41,008 nt of DNA from positions 1-41,008 of the forward strand of contig JAJFKL010000008.1 in the NCBI GenBank assembly GCA_021773235.1. The letters run 5' to 3'. The stretch's first letter is position 1, and the number at the start of each line of letters is the position of its first letter. Position numbers and translations under genes: made by a program. This document shows positions 34,301 through 41,008 of this stretch, one piece after another. Origin of the DNA: Gammaproteobacteria bacterium. Its GTDB lineage: Bacteria; Pseudomonadota; Gammaproteobacteria; Eutrophobiales; Eutrophobiaceae. Under the pieces are notes generated by a model. It made no database searches, was not told where the DNA came from, and saw only the letters and a list, made by a program, of their open reading frames with translations.

Positions 34301-36046
34301 AGTTGGTATCAAAAAGCGGCCGACCAAGGCAATGTCGATGCTCAATACAGTATTGGCAACATGTATCTGCTCGGTGAGGGAGTTGAACAGAATAATGAAG
34401 AAGCGTCTACATGGTATAGCTTGGCTAGTGAACAAGGCCATGTTGCAGCAACTAATAATCTTAAAAACCTTCAAAGACTTGATGCTTTAAACCGTGAGAA
34501 CAAGTTAGAACAACAAGCAGTGACCGAACAGGAAATTGATGAAGATATACCAACTGAGACTACAACTGTAAAAAGTTATGCTGCGGGTGATGCACCTTCT
34601 ACTGAATCACTACAAACCTACCCGGACACTGAATCTTCAGAAGTAATTGCCAATATAGATACCAATCCTGACGCAGAAATAGCTGAGGATGTGCCAGCAA
34701 TTGAAGACGAAGAACCTGCTCATGCAACTGTTGCATACACAACTTTGGTGGAGCCTGAAGCTTCCGAACAGTCTGCATTTTTTGAGGGTTTATTTGGTAA
34801 GAGTGAACCGGAGTCAACTGCATTAAAAGAGGATGACAACATCAACCTCGAGAACATTGAGCCTGTTGAGGAAAATTTAACGGAATCAACTGTTCCTCAA
34901 ATAGAAAACAAAACAGATGAAACAATATCTACTGTAACTGATGAATCACAAATCACAGAGGAATCAGAGGAATCAGAAGAATCTCGAGGTTTGTTTGGTT
35001 TTATTGGAAAGATGTTTTCTTCTGATGAAAAAAAAGAAAATGTTAATGAGGCTGCTAACGAAGTAGAAATAGAAACAGCTCAAGAGTTAGCCATGCTAGA
35101 ACCTGAACTTGATCAAGTTATTGTTGAAGAAGATGAAACGAACATCGTTGAACAAATTACTGATGATAGTTTTGATGATATTGAACCTAAAACGGAACTG
35201 GAACAATTACGTCCGCTAGCAACTCAAGGCGATCCGGATGCGCAATACAAATTGGGATCACTTTATTATTCTGGCAATGGAGTAAAACAAGATTTTCCCC
35301 AGTCTGCTTTATGGTATAGACGTGCAGCTCAACAAGGAAATATTGATGCTCAATATAGTTTAGGAAACATGTACTTGATGGGAGAAGGTATTGAACAAGA
35401 TGATAATCAAGCTGCTCATTGGTATGCCTTGGCTGCAGATCAAGGGCACATGTCAGCAAGTCATAATCTTGTAAATTTACAGAAATCAATGCCATCAACC
35501 GAACACTTAGAAATTGAAACAAACACAGTTGATGATGAAACGATAGCAAGCACCCAAATCAATGAAGATGATGCTTCTAGTGAATTAGCTATAGATGAAA
35601 CAGGCAAGTCTGATTATGAAGAAGGTCTAGCCTATGCATTTGGTGATGGCGTACCGCAGAATGATCGCAATGCATTCAATTTATTCTTTTCTGCGGCTGT
35701 AAAAGGCTATGCTTTGGCACAATATAAAGTAGGTGTTGCCTATGCTTATGGTGAAGGCGTACGTCAGGATAATAGACAAGCTGCCGAGTGGTACCAAAAA
35801 GCAGCCGAACAGGGTTATACTACTGCCCAAAGAAACTTAGCGATGATGTACCTTGATGGTACTGGTATTCAACAAGACAAAGTACATGCATTGGCATGGT
35901 ATAAAGTTGTCGCTAGTCAGGGAAATGCGATGGATATACGTCGTCGTGACATGCTGGAAAAAGAACTTTCCGAAAATGAATTAGCCCAATCTCAAGAATT
36001 ATCAAATCAGATATCTAGCCGCCTGAGCAGTAACACCCCTCTGTAA
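31385..36046 (+). CDS. Giant secreted Sel1-repeat mosaic protein
   Basis: This is a 1553-residue protein with a signal peptide (MSRILTIALLSLLCINSANA). Five Sel1 blocks lie at residues ~22-243, ~646-761, ~916-1031, ~1274-1370 and ~1409-1525. Long acidic Glu/Val/Thr/Ala linkers, probably disordered, separate them. A short Phe/Gly-rich amphipathic motif recurs in the linkers (~421-433, 586-603, 856-873, 1130-1139, 1200-1217), typified by ASGGFFSAIGKFFSGEEK. Sel1 solenoids bind proteins; the motif could be a membrane or partner-binding peptide. The frame is intact throughout. Start evidence is the signal peptide; the ribosome site is weak. It is 82 bp before mlaF, so a link to envelope lipid transport is possible but unproven. 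Confidence 0.88.
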   Translation: MSRILTIALLSLLCINSANADLYSASNALSRGDYETAVAEFTKLAEKGDDKAQANLGYMYYAGEGVPQDYKQAVYWYRKAGVQGNRDAQYNLAVSYAFGEGVAQDLTEAAIWYRRAGEQGHVVSQYSLGISYAYGEGVPQDQTEAARWFTKAADQGYARAQVQLGSMHHTGEGVEQNYSEAVRWYRMAADRGDATAQYNLGTMYRSGKGVEQNYSQAKRWFRQSADQGYAAAQNELASLERSAGANVSTRTIQAKPEIFPTEPVESIAIEELPDTTTTEPVAEDSPVQEEKLASNESAAPTPETKQISEATSSGEAAKKPLFSVDKKDLLTLDSSQLDIPEPVVEPEAAAAAAPVPEFKEEVVAEIETPVEAEIAEVVPTEDVSVDLVEAVTDKPEVSVMHNAMGLPQPKPAQEEDEPSENLFTAIGNLFSGDGDTQNQEIAESSEIEESTASIADDEAVDIEQLTETDPAVEEYVAAEDPTLLTNEPVDIEELTETETAVEEYVAAEDPTLLANDPVDIKEVTETETVVEEYVAAKDPTLLTNESVDIKELTGTEPAVEEYVAAEDSTLLPEPTDAEQDEEETEASGGFFSAIGKFFSGEEKQGEPEIIEEETQVEEEILIAKLDEPTPAIEEIELAQDVEDDLSQYSVDAGRRALSYNDYTEAEKQFRPLAEAGDSEAQSHLGSLYYVGNGVEQNFISAFLWYKKAADQGNVDAQYSIGNMYLLGEGIEQNNEEAARWYTLASEQGHVAATSNLNNLQKLDAVASKEVPETSVEVEMSEEASAAEVLIEETESIATESNITESIDEQIELSTDSTIQGEVTEAEPVVEEYVAEADPTLLTEPTDAEEVEEETEASGGFFSAIGDFFSGEEKQAVSETVEEETQIEEDIVIAKLDEPAPAEEEIELTKDAESDLSQFSIDAGRRALANGDFDVAVKQFKPLAEAGDSEAQSHLGSLYYVGKGVEKSIDESYSWYQKAADQGNVDAQYSIGNMYLLGEGVEQNNEEASTWYSLASEQGHVAATNNLKNLQRLDALNRENKLEQQAVTEQEIDEDIPTETTTVKSYAAGDAPSTESLQTYPDTESSEVIANIDTNPDAEIAEDVPAIEDEEPAHATVAYTTLVEPEASEQSAFFEGLFGKSEPESTALKEDDNINLENIEPVEENLTESTVPQIENKTDETISTVTDESQITEESEESEESRGLFGFIGKMFSSDEKKENVNEAANEVEIETAQELAMLEPELDQVIVEEDETNIVEQITDDSFDDIEPKTELEQLRPLATQGDPDAQYKLGSLYYSGNGVKQDFPQSALWYRRAAQQGNIDAQYSLGNMYLMGEGIEQDDNQAAHWYALAADQGHMSASHNLVNLQKSMPSTEHLEIETNTVDDETIASTQINEDDASSELAIDETGKSDYEEGLAYAFGDGVPQNDRNAFNLFFSAAVKGYALAQYKVGVAYAYGEGVRQDNRQAAEWYQKAAEQGYTTAQRNLAMMYLDGTGIQQDKVHALAWYKVVASQGNAMDIRRRDMLEKELSENELAQSQELSNQISSRLSSNTPL
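32798..33145 (+). repeat. 87-bp tandem repeat, four copies
   Basis: Copies begin with GTAGAAGAATATGTCG-type sequence at 32798, 32885, 32972 and 33059, each 87 bp apart (29 codons). They encode VEEYVAAEDPTLLTNEPVD and an acidic tail. The last copy diverges at its 3' end, and a further solitary copy of the start occurs at 33869. Confidence 0.9.
33059..34475 (+). repeat. Duplicated module with an 810-bp period
   Basis: The segment 33059-33665 is repeated at 33869-34475 with no net indel (270 codons). Each copy encodes the VEEYVA segment, the ASGGFFSAIG motif, an acidic linker and a Sel1 block. Long exact matches are seen, such as AGCACAATCTCATCTTGGCT at both, offset by 810. Confidence 0.85.
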
Positions 36047-36128
36047 TTTACCAGCGCTCGTTTTAATTAGTTTCAGCGCCACTTTTTTCTGGCATTATTG
36101 AACATTATTACATTCACCTGTTGATTCT

Positions 36129-36929
36129 ATGATTGATCCAAACATTAATAATGTTATTGAAATTGAGGGCCTGGATACCTGGTACGGTAGCAAACAAATC
36201 TTGTCTAATATTTCACTGCATGTTGAACGCAAGGAAGTCATGGTCATTATGGGGCATAGTGGCTCGGGTAAAAGCACACTGTTACGCCACATGATCGGCC
36301 TAAATATCCCTGCTTCAGGTTCGATAAAACTATTAGGCAAGGAAATAACTGGCTTAAACCGTAATGAACTTCACCAATTACGTAAGCATATTGGTGTTGC
36401 CTTTCAAAACGGTGCATTGTTCAGCTCGATGACACTACAAGAAAATGTCGAACTACCTCTACACGAACACACCAATCTCGATCACAATACTATCCGCATA
36501 ATGTCGCGGCTCAAGCTTGAATTAATGAATTTAAGTGATAATGAAGATTTAATGCCGGCAGAACTATCAGGCGGCATGTTGAAACGTGCTGGCTTAGCGA
36601 GAGCGGTAATAATGGATCCGGAAATACTCTTTTTTGATGAACCCTCCGCGGGACTCGATCCGGTGACCTCTGCTGAATTGGATGAATTAATACTGCAATT
36701 ACGTGATGCACTAAATATGACGATCATTGTAGTTACACATGAATTAGAAAGCGCTTTCAAGATAGCCGACAGAATTACTGTTATCGATAATGGCCAACAA
36801 ATTATTACTGGCGACAAAGAAACGATTAAGCAATCCAATGATCCCAGGATCGTCAATATGCTCGAACGCAGAGCCATGAATGATAATATTGACGCTGATG
36901 ATTATCTGAACAAATTAACTCGAGATTAA
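36129..36929 (+). CDS. mlaF: Mla phospholipid transporter ATPase
   Basis: The 266-residue ABC ATPase has Walker A GHSGSGKST (~42-50), the Q-loop FQNGALFSSMTLQENVELPL typical of MlaF/Ttg2A, the signature LSGGMLKRAGLARA and Walker B ILFFDEPSAGLDP, and the H-loop in VTHE. It powers MlaE in moving phospholipids between inner and outer membranes. It starts 82 bp after the Sel1 mosaic gene and is followed after 6 bp by mlaE. No clear Shine-Dalgarno precedes the ATG. Confidence 0.93.
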   Translation: MIDPNINNVIEIEGLDTWYGSKQILSNISLHVERKEVMVIMGHSGSGKSTLLRHMIGLNIPASGSIKLLGKEITGLNRNELHQLRKHIGVAFQNGALFSSMTLQENVELPLHEHTNLDHNTIRIMSRLKLELMNLSDNEDLMPAELSGGMLKRAGLARAVIMDPEILFFDEPSAGLDPVTSAELDELILQLRDALNMTIIVVTHELESAFKIADRITVIDNGQQIITGDKETIKQSNDPRIVNMLERRAMNDNIDADDYLNKLTRD

Positions 36930-36935
36930 TGATCG

Positions 36936-37724
36936 ATGAGCACAAATAGACCGCAAGCATTATCATCGTTCGAATCTGTATTGATTCGATTTGGTATTGC
37001 TGGAATATTTTTATTTGAAACAACACTTACTATCGTGTTGCCACCCTATTCTCTGAAACCATTAATAAAACAAATTGCTTTTATAGGTGCTCGCTCATTA
37101 TTAGTTATTGTTGTTGCTGGGTTATTTGTCGGTATGGTCATTGCCCTTCAATTTTACGACACATTGGTACGCTTTGGCTCTGTAAGCTTACTAGGCTCCG
37201 CGGTAGGCTTGAGTTTAATTCGTGAGCTTGGTCCTGTATTGACTGCATTGATGGTTATTGGAAGATCCGGCTCGGCAATGTGTGCTGAGATAGGAATTAT
37301 GCGGGTAGATAACCAAATCGATGCACTGGAGTGTATGGCAATTGACCCTTATCGGTATCTTTTTGCACCCAGAATCCTCGCCGGTATAATTTGTGTACCA
37401 ATATTAACGGCAATATTCATTTTAGTTGGTATCTTTGGCGGCTACTTTGTAGGCGTTGTCTTATTTGGTGTTAGCCCAGGCTCTTATTTTCAAGGTATGT
37501 CTGATACTGTATTAAACCGTGATCTCTTTATGGGGTTTTCTAAATCACTAGTATTTGGATTACTTATCGTATGGATAGCTTGCGATAAGGGTTTTAATTT
37601 ACACCTAGATAAACATGGCGCCTATGGTTCTGAAGGCGTTAGTCGCATCACTACTGAAGCTGTCGTATTATCGTCTATTGCTGTCCTTTTTAGTGATTAT
37701 TTACTCAGTGCCTTGATACTGTAA
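36936..37724 (+). CDS. mlaE: Mla phospholipid transporter permease
   Basis: The 262 residues form the MlaE permease: an N-terminal amphipathic helix, then five membrane helices. Family motifs are GLFVGMVIALQ (~66-76), RELGPVLTALMVIGRSGSAMCAEIG (~95-119) and MRVDNQIDALECMAIDPYRYL (~121-141). It forms the MlaFE(D) core complex. It is tightly spaced with mlaF (6 bp) and mlaD (9 bp). Confidence 0.94.
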   Translation: MSTNRPQALSSFESVLIRFGIAGIFLFETTLTIVLPPYSLKPLIKQIAFIGARSLLVIVVAGLFVGMVIALQFYDTLVRFGSVSLLGSAVGLSLIRELGPVLTALMVIGRSGSAMCAEIGIMRVDNQIDALECMAIDPYRYLFAPRILAGIICVPILTAIFILVGIFGGYFVGVVLFGVSPGSYFQGMSDTVLNRDLFMGFSKSLVFGLLIVWIACDKGFNLHLDKHGAYGSEGVSRITTEAVVLSSIAVLFSDYLLSALIL

Positions 37725-37733
37725 ACTGCGCTT

Positions 37734-38186
37734 ATGAATAAGAAACAACATACGGAATTACTTGTAGGCATCTTTTTGCTTGCTGGAATTATTGCTATAT
37801 CCTTCCTTGCACTGCGTATGGGAGACATAGGCCTGTTTGATAATGATGAGTATATAATTAAAACCCGATTTACTTCGGCCTCAGGTTTAAAGGAAGGTGC
37901 ATACGTTGAAGTCGCTGGTGTCACAGTGGGCAAAGTTAAACAGATTGTTTTTAACCCCGAGACTTATTTGGCCGATGTAGATATCAGTTTACAACGTAAT
38001 ATCAATATCCCGGAAGACTCAATTGCATCTATACGAACGTCAGGAATTATTGGTGATAAGTTCGTCAAGATCTCTGCCGGTGGCAGTGAAACCTACCTTG
38101 ATGCGGGAATGGAGATTATCGAAACAGAGCCTTCTATAAATCTGGAAGAGTTAATCAGCAAATATATCTTCGAATCAGATAATTAG
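37734..38186 (+). CDS. mlaD: Mla transporter MCE-domain protein
   Basis: The 150-residue protein has one N-terminal membrane helix (~10-30) and one MCE domain (~38-115: TRFTSASGLKEGAYVEVAGVTVGKV, then SIRTSGIIGDKFVKIS). MlaD hexamers cap MlaE and form the lipid channel to MlaC. Length matches the usual single-MCE MlaD. It ends two bases before the stop of the inverted mlaC gene, with no mlaB between or after. Confidence 0.93.
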   Translation: MNKKQHTELLVGIFLLAGIIAISFLALRMGDIGLFDNDEYIIKTRFTSASGLKEGAYVEVAGVTVGKVKQIVFNPETYLADVDISLQRNINIPEDSIASIRTSGIIGDKFVKISAGGSETYLDAGMEIIETEPSINLEELISKYIFESDN

Positions 38187-38188
38187 AT

Positions 38189-38821
38189 TTAACTATCTTC
38201 GTTTACGTCCATTGTAGGCGGCTGTGTTTTTTGAGAGGCCTTATATTTATTAATTCTGGTTTGTATATCAGTCAATAATCCATCCATACCATCGTTTTTT
38301 ACAATAGCGGCAAAAGTGCTTCGATAATTACTGACCAGACTTACTCCTTCAATTACTACATCATAGGCAAACCAGTTACCGTCATTGTTCTTAAGCTTAT
38401 AGTTAACTGGAATTTCTGTGTTATCGGTGATGATTAAGGTTTCTACGACAGCTCGTTTGCCTCGAATTGTTTCTCCAACATATTCTACTTTCTGATTCGT
38501 ATAGGCTTCAATTTTTGTTCTGTAGGTATCTTCGAGATATTGAGAAAAGAAAACCACAAATTGCTGACGTTCTTCTGGTGTTGCTTTCTTCCAATTTGTC
38601 GCTAAAACGCTTTGCGACATACTTCGAAAATCAAAACTATCGTTAATGACAAGTCCAATCCTTGACCACCTTTCCTCTCTACCAATTTCCTTATCTTTTA
38701 AAACTTTAATGACCTTCTCAACAGAGTCTTTAACACGATCGGTAGGGGTTGAAAACTGATCTGCAATTACTGCTACTGAAAATAGACTGAAGAGTAAATA
38801 AAGTACGTATTTTTTTATCAT
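38189..38821 (-). CDS. mlaC: Mla periplasmic phospholipid carrier, inverted
   Basis: The 210 residues have a signal peptide (MIKKYVLYLLFSLFSVAVIA) and the MlaC/Ttg2D fold. Landmarks are RIGLVINDSFDFRSMSQSVLATNWKKATPEERQQFVVFFSQYLEDTY and NWFAYDVVIEGVSLVSNYRSTFAAIV. MlaC carries phospholipid between MlaD and the MlaA-porin complex. In most gammaproteobacteria it follows mlaD on the same strand. Here it is convergent with mlaD, with stops only 2 bp apart, so it needs its own promoter in 38822-39025. Confidence 0.92.
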   Translation of the reverse strand: MIKKYVLYLLFSLFSVAVIADQFSTPTDRVKDSVEKVIKVLKDKEIGREERWSRIGLVINDSFDFRSMSQSVLATNWKKATPEERQQFVVFFSQYLEDTYRTKIEAYTNQKVEYVGETIRGKRAVVETLIITDNTEIPVNYKLKNNDGNWFAYDVVIEGVSLVSNYRSTFAAIVKNDGMDGLLTDIQTRINKYKASQKTQPPTMDVNEDS

Positions 38822-39131
38822 TTTTTTAATTATTACCGCATTCCTTGTTGATATTTATATCGTACCTTTTTAACTGACGGGAATCCAAAATTAATGTCAT
38901 CATCCTACGACACAATATTATGTATATTTGCTGTTCCTGCACCACAACATAAGCTTTCCCAGCTACTCAAAAGCATCAAGACTAAACTCTATGTTATTGA
39001 TTTTATTTGTATTTATGTTTATATAATGTGATGTGATTCACAGAACCTTATCAAAATATGTCCTATGATCTGATTTCGGTATGTGAGTTGCAGTATAAAA
39101 ATAATTAAAAAATAATTTAGGGATCTTGATT
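38822..39131. other. 310-bp intergenic region with promoter elements
   Basis: This region carries the upstream sequence of mlaC (minus) and of the small plus-strand gene at 39132. Besides the CRP-type site, TATAAA at 39094-39099 is a possible -10 for the rightward gene. TATAAT at 39022-39027 is another box without a well-spaced -35. No small gene is evident. Confidence 0.5.
39027..39042. promoter_or_regulatory. Perfect CRP/Vfr-type site
   Basis: TGTGATGTGATTCACA matches TGTGA-N6-TCACA exactly. If the rightward promoter uses TATAAA at 39094-39099, the site centre lies about 70 bp before the predicted start, a position used by class I CRP activation. It could also affect the leftward mlaC promoter. 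Confidence 0.6.
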
Positions 39132-39419
39132 ATGAATGTTTATCAATGCTGGCATCTTGGTATAAATGGCTATTGTTGTCGAAACCACAACTCAAAATGG
39201 ATATTTGTCCCGGAATTAGGCCAAGGTAATAGCCGCATCCATAAGCATCTTTCATTAAACGAGCTAGTGTTTGATAACCCATTTGCCAAACAATATGAAT
39301 TGAAAATCGAACGTCGGATTCAAAAGATTAAATCTAACCCGTTACATTTTCTTAAATCGCTTTTTTTCTCTGAGAAAAAAGCTAGCACTGTCGGTGGGAT
39401 GCTATTCGCCTCCATTTAG
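39132..39419 (+). CDS. Small hypothetical protein
   Basis: No family is recognised. The 95-residue product starts MNVYQCWHLGINGYCC (three cysteines in the first 16 residues) and has a basic middle with a helix (KIERRIQKIKS). A hydrophobic-basic end follows (HFLKSLFFSEKK). AGGGA lies about 10 nt before the ATG; an in-frame TTG two codons earlier is less likely. A strong terminator follows and a CRP site precedes, which supports a real, separately controlled gene. An imperfect hairpin GCTTTTTTTCTC/GAGAAAAAAGC lies inside its 3' part. Confidence 0.6.
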   Translation: MNVYQCWHLGINGYCCRNHNSKWIFVPELGQGNSRIHKHLSLNELVFDNPFAKQYELKIERRIQKIKSNPLHFLKSLFFSEKKASTVGGMLFASI

Positions 39420-39440
39420 TTACAATGATTTAACCTCATA

Positions 39441-39474
39441 AAGGCTGCTGAATACTGACTCAGCGGCCTTTTTT
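39441..39474 (+). terminator. Strong Rho-independent terminator
   Basis: AAGGCTGCTGA pairs with TCAGCGGCCTT (11 bp, one G-U) around an 8-nt loop, followed at once by a run of T (39469-39474). It lies 21 nt after the small gene and isolates it from the TVP38 gene. Confidence 0.9.
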
Positions 39475-39538
39475 ATTCTTAATTTAGAGTTATTAACGTA
39501 AACTGAACTAACTCAAATAATCTCCTCTAAGCCTAGAT

Positions 39539-40258
39539 ATGAATAAGAAGAAAATAGCGCTTGTCGCTCTCTTTATTACTGCTATTACTTTATTCTTCGT
39601 ATTGGATCTTGGCCAATACATCAATCTAGCCTATATAAAATCACAACAACAAGTAATCAATGATTACTATTCCCTAAATCCAGTAAAGACTGGCCTAATC
39701 TTTTTTATCAGCTACGTATTAATCACAGGTGTATCACTACCCGGTGCAGGAATAATGACTCTGGCTGGTGGTGCAATCTTTGGCGTTGTTTGGGGAACGA
39801 TCCTAGTGTCCTTTGGTTCAGTATTCGGTGCAACCATGGCATTCCTGATTGCTCGGTACCTATTTCATGACTACATTCAGCACAGATTCAGCCACCGTCT
39901 TAAACGAATTAACAAAGGTATCAGGGAAGAAGGAGATCTCTACCTATTCACTATTCGATTTGTACCGATATTCCCGTTTTTTATTGTCAATACATTGATG
40001 GCCTTAACGCCAATCAAGACACTTAATTTTGCTGTTGTTAGTCAAATAGGTATGTTGGTTCCTACCATCATCTTTGTGAATGCCGGGACCCAACTCGCCC
40101 GCATTGAGTCCCCTGGCGATGTATTATCACTTGAGCTGTTACTTTCATTTGTCCTATTAGGTATATTTCCGATTATTGCAAAGAAGACATTGATCTACAT
40201 TCGAAAGAAAAAACATGAAAGCCTCGACATTATCGAGGCTGAAAAAGATGCAGAGTAG
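39539..40258 (+). CDS. TVP38/TMEM64 (DedA-like) membrane protein
   Basis: The 239-residue protein has about six hydrophobic segments and the VTT-domain signature. This includes SLPGAGIMTLAGGAIFGVVWGTILVSFGSVFGATMAFLIARY (~66-107) and the re-entrant motif FTIRFVPIFPFFIVNTLMALTPI (~138-160). The family is linked to lipid scrambling or membrane homeostasis. The end overlaps the next gene by 11 bp. TVP38 and mercuric-reductase-like flavoproteins are commonly paired or fused in gammaproteobacteria, so a joint redox-membrane function is likely but undefined. Confidence 0.9.
   Translation: MNKKKIALVALFITAITLFFVLDLGQYINLAYIKSQQQVINDYYSLNPVKTGLIFFISYVLITGVSLPGAGIMTLAGGAIFGVVWGTILVSFGSVFGATMAFLIARYLFHDYIQHRFSHRLKRINKGIREEGDLYLFTIRFVPIFPFFIVNTLMALTPIKTLNFAVVSQIGMLVPTIIFVNAGTQLARIESPGDVLSLELLLSFVLLGIFPIIAKKTLIYIRKKKHESLDIIEAEKDAE
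40221..40239 (+). promoter_or_regulatory. Hairpin burying the ribosome site of the flavoprotein gene
   Basis: GCCTCGA-CATTA-TCGAGGC is a perfect 7-bp stem. Its 3' arm contains GAGG (40235-40238), 9 nt before the ATG at 40248, the only good Shine-Dalgarno there. Ribosomes finishing the TVP38 gene would open it, giving strict translational coupling. Confidence 0.6.
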
Positions 40259-41008
40259 ACCGAAAATATTTGATCGTAACTTAATCGTTATAGGTGGTGG
40301 CTCAGCTGGGCTCGTCTCAGCACTCATTGCTGCCGCTGTTAATGCAAAAGTCACATTGATTGAAAAACACAAAATGGGTGGGGATTGTTTAAACACTGGT
40401 TGCGTCCCTTCCAAAGCATTAATCAAATCTGCCAAGGTTGCATCCATCATCAAACGCTCCAATGAGTTCGGTATTAATGTGCCTGAATCGAATGTCGATT
40501 TTGCGGCAGTCATGGAACGTGTTCAATCGGTCATCTCTAAAATAGAACCACATGACTCAGTAGAACGCTTTGAAAGTCTGGGCGTGGAATGTATTGAGGG
40601 AGAAGCACGCATTACAACGCCCTGGACCGTAGAGGTAAACGGTAAAACACTAAGCACACGTAACATTATCATTGCGACAGGTGCTCGCCCATTTGTACCT
40701 CCTATTAAAGGTATCGACCAAGTGAATTACCTTACTTCAGATAATCTTTGGGATATTCGCGAGTTGCCTAAACGCCTAGTGGTATTGGGTGGCGGACCTA
40801 TCGGTTGCGAACTGACTCAGGCCTTCGCACGTTTAGGCAGTCAGGTGACACAAATTGAAATGTTACCGCGGATAATGATCCGGGAAGACGATGAAATTGC
40901 AGCCATGGTAACAAAACGATTTCAAGAGGAAGGAGTAGATATTCGCAGTAACCACATGGCGAAGGAGGTTGTTATTAAAGACAATCGGAAATTCCTTATT
41001 TGCGAACA
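40248..41008 (+). CDS. Mercuric-reductase-like FAD disulfide oxidoreductase, 3' end outside window
   Basis: The frame is open from ATG 40248 to the window end (253 codons plus 2 bases). It encodes a pyridine nucleotide-disulfide oxidoreductase: the FAD motif IVIGGGSAG (~13-21), the redox pair Cys47 and Cys52 in GGDCLNTGCVPSKA, the second FAD motif IIIATGARP, and the NAD(P) motif VVLGGGPIGCEL. No N-terminal heavy-metal domain is present. The redox loop is of the MerA/lipoamide dehydrogenase type. The C-terminal dimer domain, needed to check for the MerA cysteines, lies beyond the edge. Its gene overlaps TVP38 by 11 bp and uses a ribosome site inside it. Confidence 0.9.
   Translation, partial: MQSRPKIFDRNLIVIGGGSAGLVSALIAAAVNAKVTLIEKHKMGGDCLNTGCVPSKALIKSAKVASIIKRSNEFGINVPESNVDFAAVMERVQSVISKIEPHDSVERFESLGVECIEGEARITTPWTVEVNGKTLSTRNIIIATGARPFVPPIKGIDQVNYLTSDNLWDIRELPKRLVVLGGGPIGCELTQAFARLGSQVTQIEMLPRIMIREDDEIAAMVTKRFQEEGVDIRSNHMAKEVVIKDNRKFLICE

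Overview
The window is AT-rich, densely coded chromosomal DNA from a Gram-negative bacterium, most likely a free-living, probably aquatic gammaproteobacterium. The basis is family content: AvtA-type valine-pyruvate aminotransferase, SohB, DUF2333, the DUF2339/DUF3999 pair, an Mla phospholipid-transport set, and a TVP38 gene followed by a mercuric-reductase-like flavoprotein. I cannot place it below class. I found no tRNA, rRNA, transposase, integrase or CRISPR array. The first and last genes run off the window.

Layout. 1-2.4 kb: the 3' part of a gene with a 16-residue repeat helix and a degenerate EAL-like domain, then a small secreted Sel1-repeat protein. 2.5-2.9 kb: a cold-shock gene with clear promoter, long leader and terminator. 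3.0-7.1 kb (minus): the DUF2339-DUF3999 membrane pair. 7.3-12 kb: sohB, then avtA, glycerate kinase and an M28 peptidase on the minus strand. 12.2-15.3 kb: an MxaD-like periplasmic protein with a YVTN beta-propeller, then a GST and a 2-haloacid-dehalogenase-like HAD protein. 15.3-17.4 kb: DUF2333, a second Sel1 protein and a secreted small protein. 17.4-22.5 kb: a self-contained locus of TetR regulator, MMPL/RND exporter, LolA-like periplasmic protein and outer-membrane barrel, with a shared operator-like half-site before the regulator and before the exporter. 22.5-24 kb: a Y-family DNA polymerase with an unusual promoter and structured leader. 24-26.6 kb: small proteins, an SRAP (YedK) protein, DUF2237 and a K+ channel-like protein. 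26.6-29.2 kb (minus): DUF3311 protein, Na+/solute symporter and an isocitrate lyase/PEP mutase-family enzyme. 29.3-31.2 kb: a small membrane protein and a two-domain polyphosphate:AMP phosphotransferase. 31.4-36 kb: a 1553-residue secreted Sel1-repeat mosaic protein. 36.1-38.8 kb: mlaF-mlaE-mlaD with mlaC inverted and convergent. 39-41 kb: a small unknown protein behind a perfect CRP-type site, then TVP38 and the truncated flavoprotein.

Themes: envelope maintenance (Mla, the RND lipid-type exporter, SohB, DUF2339/3999) and three secreted Sel1 proteins dominate. The most unusual items are the Sel1 mosaic with its repeated amphipathic motif, the GTTC-N7-GTTC element in the promoter spacer of the Y-family polymerase, the orphan MxaD/propeller pair, the inverted mlaC, and a hairpin that buries the ribosome-binding site of the flavoprotein.
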